From contig NZ_LMDU01000002.1 in assembly GCF_001425165.1 (NCBI RefSeq), positions 62,001-126,000 of the forward strand: 64,000 nt of DNA. The letters are read 5' to 3'. Shown here one piece after another: positions 8,975 through 20,367 of the stretch. This DNA comes from Pelomonas sp. Root405 (lineage in GTDB: Bacteria > Pseudomonadota > Gammaproteobacteria > Burkholderiales > Burkholderiaceae_C). The notes under the pieces are model-generated. The model saw only the letters and a list, made by a program, of their open reading frames with translations, was not told the DNA's origin and did no database searches. The position numbers were made by a program, and so were the translations under genes. The number at the start of each line of letters is the position of its first letter. Position 1 is the stretch's first letter.

Positions 8975-9523
8975 TCAGACCGCCGAGCGCAGCTTTACAG
9001 CGGGGAAATCGACCGGCACTGCAAACGCGACGTTCACGTAGTTCGTGAACAGGTTCAATGCGACATGAGCCAGGATTTCGACGATCTGGCCATCATCGAA
9101 ACCAGCCGCTTTCAGCGCTGCAATGTCCGCGTCACCCACCTGGCCGCGTTGCTCCACAAGCTTCAACGCAAACTGCAGCGCTGCTAACGTTGCGGGATCA
9201 GCGGACTGACCGGCTTGTGCTGCGCTCATCTCGGCCGGCGATGCGCCCGCCTTGCGGCCCAATGCGGTGTGCGCAGCCAGGCAGTATTCGCAGGCGTTGC
9301 GGTCGGCGACGGCGACGGCGATCTGCTCGCCCAGCTTCGCCGGGATGCGGCCCGCGCCAAGGGCGCCGAAGCATGCCCACATCGCCTGCAGCGCGGCGGG
9401 TGAATTCGCAACGGCGCGGAACATATTGGGCGTTGCGCCAAAGGCGCCGTGCACGGCGTCGAGCAGTGCACGGCTGCCGGCGGGAGCGTCGGCAAAAGAA
9501 ACGAGGGGAACTCGGGCGGTCAT
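8975..9523 (-). CDS. Carboxymuconolactone decarboxylase / AhpD-like family protein
   Basis: The preferred start is the ATG at 9523, with AAAGGTG upstream, giving 182 aa. The protein shows the AhpD-type redox motif ACEYCLAAHTALGR (CxxC followed by His) inside an all-helical fold, and an alpha-helical tail AGFDDGQIVEILAHVALNLF. Such proteins act as peroxidase or thiol-redox enzymes, or as decarboxylases when the cysteines are absent. Here both cysteines are present, so a peroxidatic role is likelier. It is transcribed divergently from an AraC-family regulator, with repeated sequence elements between them, which suggests that regulator controls it. Confidence 0.85.
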   Translation of the reverse strand: MTARVPLVSFADAPAGSRALLDAVHGAFGATPNMFRAVANSPAALQAMWACFGALGAGRIPAKLGEQIAVAVADRNACEYCLAAHTALGRKAGASPAEMSAAQAGQSADPATLAALQFALKLVEQRGQVGDADIAALKAAGFDDGQIVEILAHVALNLFTNYVNVAFAVPVDFPAVKLRSAV

Positions 9524-9550
9524 GGCGTCACCTTTCGGTTGCAGTGGAAA

Positions 9551-9598
9551 GGACGCCACTGTGCCGCCTAGTGCCGCACGATAAGTATCATGGCGTCC
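9551..9598. promoter_or_regulatory. Candidate AraC-type operator between the AhpD-like and AraC genes
   Basis: Two nested patterns are visible. GGACGCCA (9551-9558) and TGGCGTCC (9591-9598) form a perfect 8-bp inverted repeat. Inside it GTGCCGC occurs twice (9561-9567 and 9571-9577) exactly 10 bp apart. Direct half-sites on one face of the helix are typical of AraC-family binding. The site lies within the 97-bp divergent intergenic region. Confidence 0.5.
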
Positions 9599-9620
9599 AT
9601 CTTTTATATCCAATCGTCCC

Positions 9621-10484
9621 ATGCCCGACGACCATCCGCTGGACCGCCTCAGTCCGATGTTTGAACGCCTGCGCTTGCGGGCCAGCCTCTTCCATACCGG
9701 TCCGCTGTGCGGGGTGACCCATTTCGACGCACGTCCGGGCCGCGGGTTCCTGCATGTGATGCGCAATGGCGAGATGCAGGTGCGGCACGCCGCCGCGACA
9801 GGCATGGTTGAACAGCTGTGGGTGCGGGAGCCCAGCCTCGTGTTCTACCCACGGCCCCTCGCCCACGACTTCCACAACGCACCCACCGAAGGGTCGGACT
9901 TCGTCTGCGCAACGGTGGACTTCGACCAAGGCGAGGGGCACCCGCTTGTGCAGGCGCTGCCACCCCTCGTGGTGCTGCCTCTGGACCGCGTTGAAGGAAT
10001 CGCTGCGACGCTGTCGCTGTTGTTCGGCGAAGCCGAACGCGTGCGCTGCGGCCAGCGCCTGCTGGCCGACCGGCTCTTCGAGGTGCTGCTGCTACAGCTG
10101 CTCCGCTGGATGCTGGATCAGCGCGACGCACCGCTGCCCGTCGGCCTGCTGCGGGGTCTGGCGGACACCCGGCTGGCACGTTCCCTGACCGCCCTGCATG
10201 CACGGCCCGGCGAGGCCTGGAGCTTGGCCCGCATGGCCGCCGAGGCGGGCATGTCACGCAGCCGCTTCGCTGAAGCCTTTCGCGACGCGGTGGGACAGCC
10301 GCCGGCCGACTATCTCGCGCAATGGCGGCTGATGATCGCGCGCGCCGAATTGCGCGCCGGCAAACCCATGAAACAGCTCGCCGCCGAATTGGGCTACGCG
10401 AACGCATCCGCATTGAGCCGCCTGTTCGCGCAACGACACGGGGGCCTGTCGCCACGCGCCTGGTTGAACGGCCCCGTCGCCTGA
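9621..10484 (+). CDS. AraC-family transcriptional regulator with cupin ligand domain
   Basis: The 287-aa protein has an N-terminal cupin-like sensor (about residues 10-180; CGVTHFDARPGRGFLHVM, FYPRPLAHDFHN). The C-terminal part is a double helix-turn-helix (WSLARMAAEAGMSRSRFAEA, then KPMKQLAAELGYANASALSR) ending LSPRAWLNG. It resembles regulators in the AraC_binding_2/cupin_6 group that usually control a neighbouring redox or detoxification gene. The divergent AhpD-like gene is the obvious target. The inducer is unknown. Confidence 0.88.
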   Translation: MPDDHPLDRLSPMFERLRLRASLFHTGPLCGVTHFDARPGRGFLHVMRNGEMQVRHAAATGMVEQLWVREPSLVFYPRPLAHDFHNAPTEGSDFVCATVDFDQGEGHPLVQALPPLVVLPLDRVEGIAATLSLLFGEAERVRCGQRLLADRLFEVLLLQLLRWMLDQRDAPLPVGLLRGLADTRLARSLTALHARPGEAWSLARMAAEAGMSRSRFAEAFRDAVGQPPADYLAQWRLMIARAELRAGKPMKQLAAELGYANASALSRLFAQRHGGLSPRAWLNGPVA

Positions 10485-10501
10485 ACCACATCCAGAGACA
10501 C

Positions 10502-10535
10502 AAAGAAAAAGCCCGCCGGGGTTACCGGCGGGCTT
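10502..10535 (-). terminator. Rho-independent terminator of the serS-tRNA-Ser transcript
   Basis: A perfect 11-bp GC-rich stem (10509-10519 with 10525-10535) has a 5-nt loop. On the minus strand it is followed by TTTTTCTTTGT, a good U tract. It lies directly after the tRNA-Ser 3' end. It could also act weakly on the AraC transcript from the other strand. Confidence 0.8.
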
Positions 10536-10539
10536 GTCC

Positions 10540-10627
10540 TGGAGGAGAGGGGGGGATTCGAACCCCCGAGACGTTACCGTCCGCCTGATTTCGAGTCAGG
10601 TACATTCAACCACTCTGCCACCTCTCC
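10540..10627 (-). tRNA. tRNA-Ser, anticodon CGA
   Basis: Read on the minus strand, the acceptor stem GGAGAGG/CCTCTCC, the long variable arm of a class II tRNA, the TTCGAAT T-loop and the anticodon stem-loop CCTGA-CTCGAAA-TCAGG are all intact. The anticodon is CGA, reading UCG. CCA is encoded (10540-10542 on the + strand as TGG). The discriminator position before CCA is U, where serine tRNAs usually have G. The gene is 47 bp downstream of serS on the same strand. Confidence 0.95.
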
Positions 10628-10674
10628 GAATCTGGTGCGAGCTGAGCCCAGCATTATAGCCAGGCTTTTCGAGC

Positions 10675-13014
<2,340 letters not shown>

Positions 13015-13015
<1 letters not shown>

Positions 13016-13458
13016 CACAGCACCCCGATCACTTGCACCTCGAAGCTGACCGGCTGGCCAGCGAGAGGGTGGTTGAAGTCAAACAACAGCGCGTCATCGC
13101 CCAGTTCGCGCACGACGCCGGCATAGCCGCCCTGCCCGTCCGGACCGGGGAACTGCACGACATCACCGACGTTGTAGGTCTCGTCCGGGTCGCCGAGCTG
13201 GCGCAACAGCGACAGCTTCACGCGCTGCAGCAGCTCAGGGTTGCGCTCGCCAAACGCTTCGCCGGGCGCCAACTGAAAGCGCTCGTGTGCACCTTCGGGC
13301 AGGCCCATCAAGCGCGCCTCGATGGCGGGCGACAGCTGGCCGGCGCCCAGTGAAAGCGTCGCGGGCTTGTCGTCGAAGGTGTTGACGATGTCGGCGCCGT
13401 CCGGGCCCGAGAGCCTGTAATGCAGCGTGAGGAAGGAGCCGGCCTGGATGGGGTTCAT
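13015..13458 (-). CDS. fkpB: FKBP-type peptidyl-prolyl cis-trans isomerase, SlpA/FkpB type
   Basis: The 147-aa protein begins [20 protein letters not shown] and has the SlyD/SlpA arrangement: a short FKBP domain interrupted by an insert-in-flap domain (about residues 65-120), ending with [18 protein letters not shown]. It lacks a His-rich tail, so SlpA/FkpB fits better than SlyD. A TTG one codon upstream is also possible. It is coupled to ispH by a TGATG overlap. Confidence 0.9.
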
Positions 13459-13498
13459 CAAAAGAGGGAGAGAGGTGCTTGGCTAGACTGCCGATTTT

Positions 13499-14173
13499 AT
13501 GCCGCTGACCCACCTGCCCCCGGATGCCCGCCCGCGCGAAAAGCTGCTTGCCCGCGGCCCGCAGGCGCTGGCGGACGCCGAGCTGCTCGCCCTGCTGCTG
13601 CGCACGGGCATCCAGGGCACGCCGGTGCTGCAGCTGGCGCAGAGCCTGCTGGACCGCTTCGGCGGCTGGGCCGGGCTGCTGGCGACCAGCGTGCAGGACC
13701 TCGGCAAGGTCAAGGGCCTGGGGCCGGCCAAGCGCGCCGAGATCGCCGCGGTGCTGGAGATCGCCCGCCGTTCGCTGAACCAGCGCCTGGTGGAGAAGTC
13801 GACGATGAACGACGTCGACACGGTCAAGACCTATGTGCGCCTGCACCTGGGCGGCCTCAGCCACGAAGTGTTCGCCGTGCTGTTCCTCGACACGCAACTC
13901 AAGCTGATCGCGATGGAGACGCTGTTCCAGGGATCGCTCGCCCACACCACGGTGCACCCCCGCGAGGTCGTCAAGCGGGCCCTGGCACTGGGGGCGGGTG
14001 CAGCCATCCTGGCGCACAACCACCCGAGCGGTGTTGCGGAGCCGTCCCACGCCGACCAGCTGCTGACAAAACACCTCAGCCAGGCGCTGGCGCTGGTAGA
14101 CGTGCGTGTTGTCGACCATCTCGTCGTCGGTGCCGGCGAGGTCGTTTCGTTCGCCGAGCGGGGCCTGATGTGA
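13499..14173 (+). CDS. radC: RadC family JAB-domain protein
   Basis: The 224-aa protein starts with a helix-hairpin-helix region ([20 protein letters not shown]) and ends with a JAB1/MPN metalloprotease-like domain. The zinc motif is complete: HTTVHPREV, then [17 protein letters not shown]. Despite the historical name, a DNA repair role for RadC is doubtful and its biochemical function is not settled. It diverges from fkpB and its last codon overlaps the GTG start of the Smr gene. Confidence 0.93.
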   Translation: MPLTHLPPDARPREKLLARGPQALADAELLALLLRTGIQGTPVLQLAQSLLDRFGGWAGLLATSVQDLGKVKGLGPAKRAEIAAVLEIARRSLNQRLVEKSTMNDVDTVKTYVRLHLGGLSHEVFAVLFLDTQLKLIAMETLFQGSLAHTTVHPREVVKRALALGAGAAILAHNHPSGVAEPSHADQLLTKHLSQALALVDVRVVDHLVVGAGEVVSFAERGLM

Positions 14174-14823
14174 GCAAGCCGGCGGTGACGGTTCGCAGCC
14201 TGGCCGATCTCAAGCCGCTGGCCCGTGAGCTGGCAGCCGCGCGCCTGGCCGCCGACGTGGAGCGCGAGCGCATCGCAGCGGCCATGCGCCTGGCCGAGCA
14301 GGAGCGCCGTGTCTTCGAGCTGACGGTCGGTCCCGTCACACCGCTGCGACATGTCGACCGCGTGCTGCATGAGCTGGAGCAGCCCGCGCCCGAGCCGCGC
14401 CAGCGCCAGGCCGACGAGCGCGCCGTGCTGCTGCAGGCGCTGTCGGATGAGATCGACGTCGACACGCTGCTGGAGACCGACGAGACGCTGAGCTTTCGGC
14501 GCGAAGGCATCAGCGTGGAAGTGGTGCGCAAGCTGCGCCGCGGCCACTGGGCGCTGCAGGCGCAGCTGGACCTGCACGGCCTGCGCCGCGACGGCGCGCG
14601 CGAGGCACTTGGCCAGTTCATTCACGACAGCGCCCGGCGCGGCCTGCGCTGCGTGCGCGTCGTGCACGGCAAGGGCCATGGCTCGCCGGGCCGCGAGCCG
14701 GTGCTGAAGGGCCGGGTGCGGCGATGGCTGGTGCAGAAGAACGAGGTGCTGGCCTTTGTGCAGGCGCGCGCCAGTGACGGCGGCGCGGGTGCGCTGATGG
14801 TGCTGCTGAGCGGAACGCCCTGA
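14170..14823 (+). CDS. Smr (small MutS-related) domain protein
   Basis: I chose the GTG at 14170, which overlaps the radC stop codon (ATGTGA), giving 217 aa; the open frame upstream lies inside radC and is not protein-like. The C-terminal Smr domain has the diagnostic [18 protein letters not shown] and [11 protein letters not shown] motifs. The N-terminal half is charged and helical. Smr domains are nicking or RNA-cleaving nucleases in the few studied cases. The coupling to radC is suggestive but not proof of shared function. Confidence 0.85.
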   Translation: MSKPAVTVRSLADLKPLARELAAARLAADVERERIAAAMRLAEQERRVFELTVGPVTPLRHVDRVLHELEQPAPEPRQRQADERAVLLQALSDEIDVDTLLETDETLSFRREGISVEVVRKLRRGHWALQAQLDLHGLRRDGAREALGQFIHDSARRGLRCVRVVHGKGHGSPGREPVLKGRVRRWLVQKNEVLAFVQARASDGGAGALMVLLSGTP

Positions 14824-14959
14824 CGCACCGCTGACGCGTGCCCCCGCGTCGCATTGCGCCGACACGCCGTGTCGCCATTGACCTGTCTCGTTAGGGCGGA
14901 GTAGCCTGATCCCAACGCTGCCGCGCAAGCGCGATCCGGTTTCACCACGAGGAGAGCCC

Positions 14960-15604
14960 ATGGACCTGTCCCGCCCCTTCCCCAATCGCGCCCCCACGCC
15001 CGCCCGCTACACGGGCATCGGCCTGGTCATCGCGCTGCATCTCGCTGGCATCTACGCGTTGAGCGTCGGGATGATCAAGCCGCCGGCCAGGGAACGTGAA
15101 CTGGCGACGGTGAAGCCGCTTCCCCCGGAGGTGCGCGAGCTGCCACCGCCCGAGCCGCTGAAGGCGCCCCGGCCCGCAATGACCGCACCCCAACCCATCG
15201 CCGTGCCGCTGCCGATCTTCGACGTGCTGACGACGCAGGAACCGCTGATCAGCGCAAAGCCCCTGGACACGACACCCGCGGTGACGACAGGTCCGACACG
15301 CCCCCCGGAGGTCGCACCAATCCAGACCGTTGAGAAGCCGCGCATCCACAGCCCGGGCGCGGTCTGTTCCGTGATGCCGCGACCCGAGGTGCCCGCCGTC
15401 AACTGGAGCGGTGAAGCGGTGCTGCAGGTGATCGCGACCGTGCGTGGCGGACGGGTCGTGGGCAGCGAGGTTCGCATGGCGCAGGGGGCGCCCGACGGCA
15501 AGACGCGGCGTTCGCTGCAACGCTCGGTTGAATCAGCGCTGGCCGGCTACCAGTGCCAGGGCGACGCAGTATTCCAGCAGGATTTCGCGTTTCGCCTCGA
15601 CTAG
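14960..15604 (+). CDS. TonB-like periplasm-spanning protein
   Basis: The 214-aa product has one N-terminal membrane helix (about residues 18-38, GIGLVIALHLAGIYAL), a proline-rich stretch (repeated PP, PEV and PEPLK), and a C-terminal domain of roughly 80 residues containing AVLQVIATVRGGRVVGSEV that resembles the TonB C-terminal fold. The usual YP motif of TonB domains is not evident, and two cysteines in the domain could form a disulfide. ExbB and ExbD are not nearby. It could energise one of the TonB-dependent receptors or be a TonB-domain protein of other use. GAGGAGAG upstream marks the start. Its stop codon overlaps the stop of the convergent hemoglobin gene. Confidence 0.72.
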   Translation: MDLSRPFPNRAPTPARYTGIGLVIALHLAGIYALSVGMIKPPARERELATVKPLPPEVRELPPPEPLKAPRPAMTAPQPIAVPLPIFDVLTTQEPLISAKPLDTTPAVTTGPTRPPEVAPIQTVEKPRIHSPGAVCSVMPRPEVPAVNWSGEAVLQVIATVRGGRVVGSEVRMAQGAPDGKTRRSLQRSVESALAGYQCQGDAVFQQDFAFRLD

Positions 15605-15990
15605 ACGTTGCGCATCCAGTCGGCGGTGCCGGCGAACGACTCGACCAGGCGCTCTTGCAATGCCGGGTCGACGCCGCATTCCTGCATGGCCTGCGCCATG
15701 CATGCCAGCCACTCGTCGCGCTCGGCAATGCCGATGCGAAACGGCATGTGCCGCGCCCGGAGCCGCGGGTGGCCGAAGCGGCTGATGTAGTGGTCGGGAC
15801 CACCCAGCCAACCGCAGAGAAACCAGAACAGCTTGTCGCGCGCACTGTCGAGCCCGTCGCCGTGCGCCGCGCGCAGCCGCGCATAGGCCGGCTCCAGGTC
15901 CATCAGGTCGTAGAAGCGGTCGACGAGTTCGCGCACACGCGCCTCGCCACCGATCCATTCGAAGGCGGAGGTGGGTGACTGTTCAGCCAA
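15601..15990 (-). CDS. Group II truncated hemoglobin
   Basis: The 129-aa protein fits the 2-over-2 globin family. It contains YDLMDLEPAYARLRAAHG near the N-terminus, the heme-proximal histidine region SRFGHPRLRARHMPF and the group II tryptophan in ERDEWLACMAQAM. Such proteins bind oxygen or nitric oxide, and group II members often work in NO or peroxide defence. Its start overlaps the end of the upstream ATPase gene by 8 bp, so the two are likely co-transcribed. Confidence 0.88.
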   Translation of the reverse strand: MAEQSPTSAFEWIGGEARVRELVDRFYDLMDLEPAYARLRAAHGDGLDSARDKLFWFLCGWLGGPDHYISRFGHPRLRARHMPFRIGIAERDEWLACMAQAMQECGVDPALQERLVESFAGTADWMRNV

Positions 15991-16795
15991 GGAGTTTGGA
16001 GGCGAGTGCCTTGATGGCCTGAGCGGCGTCGCAGCCCGGGTAATGCTCCAGCATCAACTGGCGCTTGAGCACGGCCTGCCGCACGGCCTGGTCGGCCTTC
16101 ACCTCGCCATAGAGTTCCAGCCGGAAGGCCTGGCCCGGCATCGGTCCGACAAAGCGCTGCAGCACCTGCTGCAGCTGGCTGCAGATCAGCTTGCCCTCGC
16201 CCACGCGGTTGGCCTGGTTGACGAGCAGGCCCACATGACGGCGGTCCTGCTGGGTGGCCAGCACCTTGATGGTGGCGTAGGCGTCGGTCAGCGAGGTCGG
16301 CTCGGGCGTGGCGACGACAAGGACGTCAGTCGCCAGGGAGATGGCGAACAGCACGACGTCGGAGATGCCGGCACCGGTGTCAAGCAGCACCCAGTCGAAA
16401 CGCGGCTTGACCAGGTCGACGATGTGCAGAAGCTTGTCGCGCACTTCGGGCGTAAGGCGCGAGTACTCGACCATGCCCGAGCCGGCCAGCAGCACCGAGA
16501 AGCCGCCGGGCGCCGGCAGGATGGCCTGCTCCAGCGTGGCCTTTTCGGTGAAGACGTCGTGCAGCGTCAACTTGGGGTGCAGGTTGAGCACCACGTCGAG
16601 ATTGGCCAGGCCGAGGTCGGCGTCGAGCACCAGCACCTTCTGTCCACGCGCAGCCAGCGCCGCAGCGAGGTTGGCGGTGACGAAGGTCTTACCGACGCCG
16701 CCCTTGCCGCTGGTGACGGCAAGGGTGCGGGCGCCGGCGCGCGCCGGGCGTGCATGCGGCATGGCGGGGGCAGCAGGATCGGAGGTCGTGCTCAT
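15983..16795 (-). CDS. MinD/ParA-family ATPase, FlhG (YlxH)-like
   Basis: The ATG at 16795 overlaps the stop codon of the diguanylate cyclase gene (ATGA), giving 270 aa. The deviant Walker A motif is SGKGGVGKTFVTANLAAALA, followed by LVLDADLGLANLDVVL and the switch segment DWVLLDTGAGIS. The DADLGLANLDV form and the absence of a long C-terminal membrane-targeting helix fit FlhG/FleN-like ATPases that limit flagellar number. Nearby cheRDB support a motility link. The flagellar genes themselves are not in the window, so the name is not assigned. Confidence 0.8.
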   Translation of the reverse strand: MSTTSDPAAPAMPHARPARAGARTLAVTSGKGGVGKTFVTANLAAALAARGQKVLVLDADLGLANLDVVLNLHPKLTLHDVFTEKATLEQAILPAPGGFSVLLAGSGMVEYSRLTPEVRDKLLHIVDLVKPRFDWVLLDTGAGISDVVLFAISLATDVLVVATPEPTSLTDAYATIKVLATQQDRRHVGLLVNQANRVGEGKLICSQLQQVLQRFVGPMPGQAFRLELYGEVKADQAVRQAVLKRQLMLEHYPGCDAAQAIKALASKLLG

Positions 16796-17529
16796 GCAGT
16801 GTCCTGTTGCGTATCGAGGTTCAGGGTGGCGAACAACATGCCCTTTTCTTCGGCGCTGACCAGGGATTCGATCTGGGGTTCGAGGCAGGCGCGGTTGCGG
16901 CCTTCGGCCTTGGCGCGATAGAGCTGGCGGTCGGCCCGCTCCGTCCACAGCAAAGGCGAGGAACGGACCCACTGCGGCGCGAAGGCGCCGCCCAGGCTGA
17001 CGGTGACATTGAGCATCTGGCCGGGGGCGACTTCGATGCGCAGTTCGGACACGCGCTCGCGCACGCGCTCGGCGACGGCCAGGCCTGTGTGCGAGGCGCA
17101 GTTGGGCAGGATGATGGCGAACTCTTCACCACCGACACGGGCGACGAGGTCCATCGGCCGCACGGTGTGCTCGACGGTGCGAGCGACCGCGCGAATGACC
17201 TGGTCGCCGGCCCCGTGGCCGTAGGTGTCGTTGACCGCCTTGAAATGATCGATGTCCAGCATCAGCAACAGGGCCGCCTCGCCGGAGCGGGCGACGCGGT
17301 CGACCTCGCGGGCCAGGGCCATCTCGAAGCTGCGGCGATTGACCAGGCTGGTCAGCGCGTCCTTGCTGGACAGGTCACACAGCGCATCCAGCACGGCCTG
17401 CAGCCAGGCGGCACTCTTGGGCGCCTCATCCGGAAGCAGCGCGCCGGCCTGCTGCAGCAATTGCAGAGCCTGATCCAGAACGAGCGTTTCAGCGTCGATC
17501 AAGGTGGGGGCGGGCAGGCGGTGTTCCAA
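16792..17529 (-). CDS. Diguanylate cyclase (GGDEF domain)
   Basis: The catalytic motif GGEEF is intact within DLVARVGGEEFAIILPN, and the inhibitory RxxD site (RPMD) lies five residues ahead, so the enzyme is probably an active c-di-GMP synthase with product inhibition. The N-terminal 80 residues are helical with no recognised sensor. The start is uncertain. The open frame runs to 17769, but the upstream part is not protein-like and overlaps cheR on the other strand, so I use a TTG at 17529. It is translationally coupled to the FlhG-like ATPase, joining c-di-GMP to motility control. Confidence 0.82.
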   Translation of the reverse strand: MEHRLPAPTLIDAETLVLDQALQLLQQAGALLPDEAPKSAAWLQAVLDALCDLSSKDALTSLVNRRSFEMALAREVDRVARSGEAALLLMLDIDHFKAVNDTYGHGAGDQVIRAVARTVEHTVRPMDLVARVGGEEFAIILPNCASHTGLAVAERVRERVSELRIEVAPGQMLNVTVSLGGAFAPQWVRSSPLLWTERADRQLYRAKAEGRNRACLEPQIESLVSAEEKGMLFATLNLDTQQDTA

Positions 17530-17740
17530 CGGTGGGCAGTGGTCGCGACGGGTAGAGGGATTGTGGTTTCGAGTCAGTCTAGCAGCGGCCTGCGCGCGTC
17601 CAGGTCGTGAAACAGGCACGTTCCTGCGGGCTGTTTGCACTATGCTGGACCGCACCCAGGGCCGTACAAAGGGCCCGCGGTGCAGAATCGGCGCGCCGAC
17701 GCCAGAGCTGCTGCGAGCACCCACAAAACCGATTCTCGAC

Positions 17741-18592
17741 ATGCCCGCACCCGACCTCGCCCAAGGCACTGAATCTCTCGATCATGAATTCAGCTTCAGC
17801 AAGGCCGACTTCGACCGTGTACGCGAGCTGATCTACAAGCACGCCGGCATCAGCCTGCATGACGGCAAGCATGCGATGGTCTACAGCCGGCTGTCGCGCC
17901 GCCTGCGAGAGACGGGCCACAAGAGCTTTGGCAGTTACCTGCAGTGGCTGGAAGCATCGAGCGGTGCGTCGGGTGCGGCCGAGTGGCAGGAGTTCGTCAA
18001 CTGCCTGACGACCAATCTGACCTCCTTCTTCCGCGAGGAACACCACTTCCACGCGCTCAAGGACGACCTCAAGCCCTATGTCGGCAAGCAGGTCCGCATC
18101 TGGTGCTGCGCCGCGTCGACGGGCGAGGAGCCCTATTCGATCCTGATGACCTGCAGCGAGGCGCTCGGCTCCGGCGCGTCGGTGCAACTGGTGTCCAGCG
18201 ACATCGACACCAATGTGCTGGCCGCCGCCAAGCGCGGCGTCTACAACGCCGACGCGCGCGGCCTGGACGCCACGCGGCTGAAGAACTTCTTCATGCGCGG
18301 CACGGGCGCCAATTCCGGAAAGATCCGCGTCAAGCCCGAACTGCAGCGTTGGGTGGAATTCCGCCCACTGAACCTGATGGATCAGCAGTGGCAGCTCGGC
18401 GACCCCTTCCACATGGTGTTCTGCCGCAACGTGATGATCTATTTCGATGCGGCCACCCAGCGCAAGGTGCTGGAGCGCATCCACCGGGTCATGCGTCCGG
18501 GCGGCCTACTCTTCGTCGGCCATTCGGAAAACTTCACCGAGGCGCGCGACCTGTTCAAGCTGCGCGGCAAGACGATCTACGAAAGGGTCTGA
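17741..18592 (+). CDS. cheR: Chemotaxis protein methyltransferase CheR
   Basis: The 283-aa protein has the helical N-terminal CheR domain (FDRVRELIYKHAGISL, SRLSRRLRETG) and a SAM-dependent C-terminal domain with WCCAASTGEEPYSILM and FCRNVMIYFDAATQRKVL. It methylates glutamates in chemoreceptor signalling domains. The start at 17741 gives a normal-length protein. cheD follows after only 2 bp. Confidence 0.95.
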   Translation: MPAPDLAQGTESLDHEFSFSKADFDRVRELIYKHAGISLHDGKHAMVYSRLSRRLRETGHKSFGSYLQWLEASSGASGAAEWQEFVNCLTTNLTSFFREEHHFHALKDDLKPYVGKQVRIWCCAASTGEEPYSILMTCSEALGSGASVQLVSSDIDTNVLAAAKRGVYNADARGLDATRLKNFFMRGTGANSGKIRVKPELQRWVEFRPLNLMDQQWQLGDPFHMVFCRNVMIYFDAATQRKVLERIHRVMRPGGLLFVGHSENFTEARDLFKLRGKTIYERV

Positions 18593-18594
18593 TC

Positions 18595-19260
18595 ATGAGC
18601 ACCCCTTTCGCCTCACCACCGGCCGTCGGCTTCGGTAATCCGGCCGCGGTCGCACGCGTCAATGAACTCAAGGCCCAGCCTCGCAAGCAGGGTGAGGCCT
18701 CGTTCTTCTTCTATGACGCCCACTTCAAGAACGCGGCGGTCAAGATCCTGCCGGGCGAATACTTTGTCGACCAGGAAGACCTGCTCGTCATGACGACGCT
18801 GGGTTCGTGCATCGCTGCCTGCCTGTGGGACCGCGTGGCCAAGGTCGGCGGCATGAACCACTTCATGTTGCCGGAGGGCAATGGCGATTCGGGCCGCTAC
18901 GGCTCCTTCGCGATGGAACTGCTGATCAACGAGATGATGAAGCGCGGCGCCAGCAAGTCGCGCATGGAGGCCAAGATCTTTGGCGGTGGCGCGGTGATCT
19001 CGGGCATGAACACGCTCAACGTCGGAGAGCGCAACACCAACTTCGTCATTGACTACCTGAAGCTGGAACGCATCCCCATCGTGTCCAAGGACGTGATGGA
19101 CGTGTACCCGCGCAAGGTGTGCTTCCTGCCGGCCAGCGGCAAGGCGATGGTCAAGCGCCTCGCACCGACGAATACCGACGCCCTTGTTCAACAGGACAAG
19201 GCCGCAATCCAGAAGGTGCAGCCTGTCGCGAGCAGCGGCGGCTCCATCGATTTGTTCTGA
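18595..19260 (+). CDS. cheD: Chemoreceptor glutamine deamidase CheD
   Basis: The 221-aa protein contains the catalytic cysteine in [13 protein letters not shown] and a histidine in GGMNHFMLP, followed by [10 protein letters not shown] and [12 protein letters not shown], all typical of CheD. It deamidates receptor glutamines and in some bacteria interacts with CheC, which is not seen here. The C-terminal tail SSGGSIDLF resembles extensions found in betaproteobacterial CheD. It sits between cheR and cheB in one transcript. Confidence 0.95.
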   Translation: MSTPFASPPAVGFGNPAAVARVNELKAQPRKQGEASFFFYDAHFKNAAVKILPGEYFVDQEDLLVMTTLGSCIAACLWDRVAKVGGMNHFMLPEGNGDSGRYGSFAMELLINEMMKRGASKSRMEAKIFGGGAVISGMNTLNVGERNTNFVIDYLKLERIPIVSKDVMDVYPRKVCFLPASGKAMVKRLAPTNTDALVQQDKAAIQKVQPVASSGGSIDLF

Positions 19261-19271
19261 GGAGGCCAACG

Positions 19272-20360
19272 ATGGCCAAGACCAAGGTCGTGGTGGTGGA
19301 CGACTCCGCACTCGTGCGGTCCATCCTCACCGAGATCATCAACCGCCAGAGCGACATGGAATGCATCGGCGCAGCGGCCGACCCCTTGGTCGCGCGCGAG
19401 ATGATCCGCAACCTCAATCCCGACGTCATCACGCTGGACGTCGAGATGCCGCGCATGGATGGGCTGGACTTCCTGTCGCGCCTGATGCGGCTGCGGCCGA
19501 TGCCGGTGGTGATGGTGTCCACACTGACCGAGCGCGGCGCCGAGGTCACCCTCAAGGCGCTGGAACTCGGCGCCATCGACTTCGTCGCCAAGCCCAAGAT
19601 CGGCGTGGCCGACGGCATCCGGCAGTTGGCCCAGGACATCACCGACAAGATCCGTATCGCCTCCAAGGCCCACATCCGCCGCGCGCCCGCCGCGCCGGCA
19701 CCGGGCGCTGCGGCTGCGGCACCGGTCAAGGCCGTCACCATGGCCAGCCTGGGCAGGGCGTCGACGGAAAAGCTCATCTTCATCGGCGCCTCCACGGGCG
19801 GCACCGAGGCCACCAAGGACGTGCTCGTCAACCTGCCGGCCGACAGCCCGGCGGTCGTCATCACCCAGCACATGCCGCCCGGCTTCACCAAGAGCTATGC
19901 GGCCCGGCTGGACGGCCTGTGCAAGATCCGCGTGAAGGAAGCACAGGACGGCGAGCGCATCCTGCCCGGCCACGGCTACATCGCGCCGGGCGGCATGCAC
20001 CTCAGCATCGAGCGCAGCGGCGCGAACTACATCGCGCGTGTTCAGGACGGTGAGCCCATCAACCGCCACAAGCCGTCGGTCGAGGCGCTGTTCCTGTCCG
20101 CGGCCAAGGTCGTCGGGCCAAACGCCATCGGCATCATGCTCACCGGCATGGGCGCCGACGGCGCCAGGGCCATGAAGGTCATGAAGGACGCCGGCGCCTA
20201 CAACTACTGCCAGGACGAGGCGAGCTGCGTCGTCTTCGGCATGCCGCGGGAGGCCATTGCGGCCGGCGCGGCGGACGAGGTGCTGCCGCTGAACCAGATC
20301 GCCAGCAAGGTGCTGGAGCGGCTTCGCGCCACGTCCGGCATCTCGCTCAACCGGGTCTGA
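19272..20360 (+). CDS. cheB: Chemotaxis response regulator protein-glutamate methylesterase CheB
   Basis: The receiver domain ([15 protein letters not shown]; Asp in [16 protein letters not shown]; Lys in FVAKPK) is joined by an Ala/Pro-rich linker to the methylesterase domain. The catalytic Ser is in [10 protein letters not shown], the His in ITQHMPPGF and the Asp in LTGMGADGA. The 362-aa length is normal. It removes methyl groups from receptors and opposes CheR. CheA, CheW and CheY are not in the window. Confidence 0.96.
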   Translation: MAKTKVVVVDDSALVRSILTEIINRQSDMECIGAAADPLVAREMIRNLNPDVITLDVEMPRMDGLDFLSRLMRLRPMPVVMVSTLTERGAEVTLKALELGAIDFVAKPKIGVADGIRQLAQDITDKIRIASKAHIRRAPAAPAPGAAAAAPVKAVTMASLGRASTEKLIFIGASTGGTEATKDVLVNLPADSPAVVITQHMPPGFTKSYAARLDGLCKIRVKEAQDGERILPGHGYIAPGGMHLSIERSGANYIARVQDGEPINRHKPSVEALFLSAAKVVGPNAIGIMLTGMGADGARAMKVMKDAGAYNYCQDEASCVVFGMPREAIAAGAADEVLPLNQIASKVLERLRATSGISLNRV

Positions 20361-20367
20361 CGGCGGC

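Noticed and set aside
13499-14173. RadC as a sign of a nearby anti-restriction or genomic island
   Set aside because: The gene is the ordinary chromosomal RadC with an Smr partner between fkpB-ispH and other housekeeping genes; no mobile functions are nearby.
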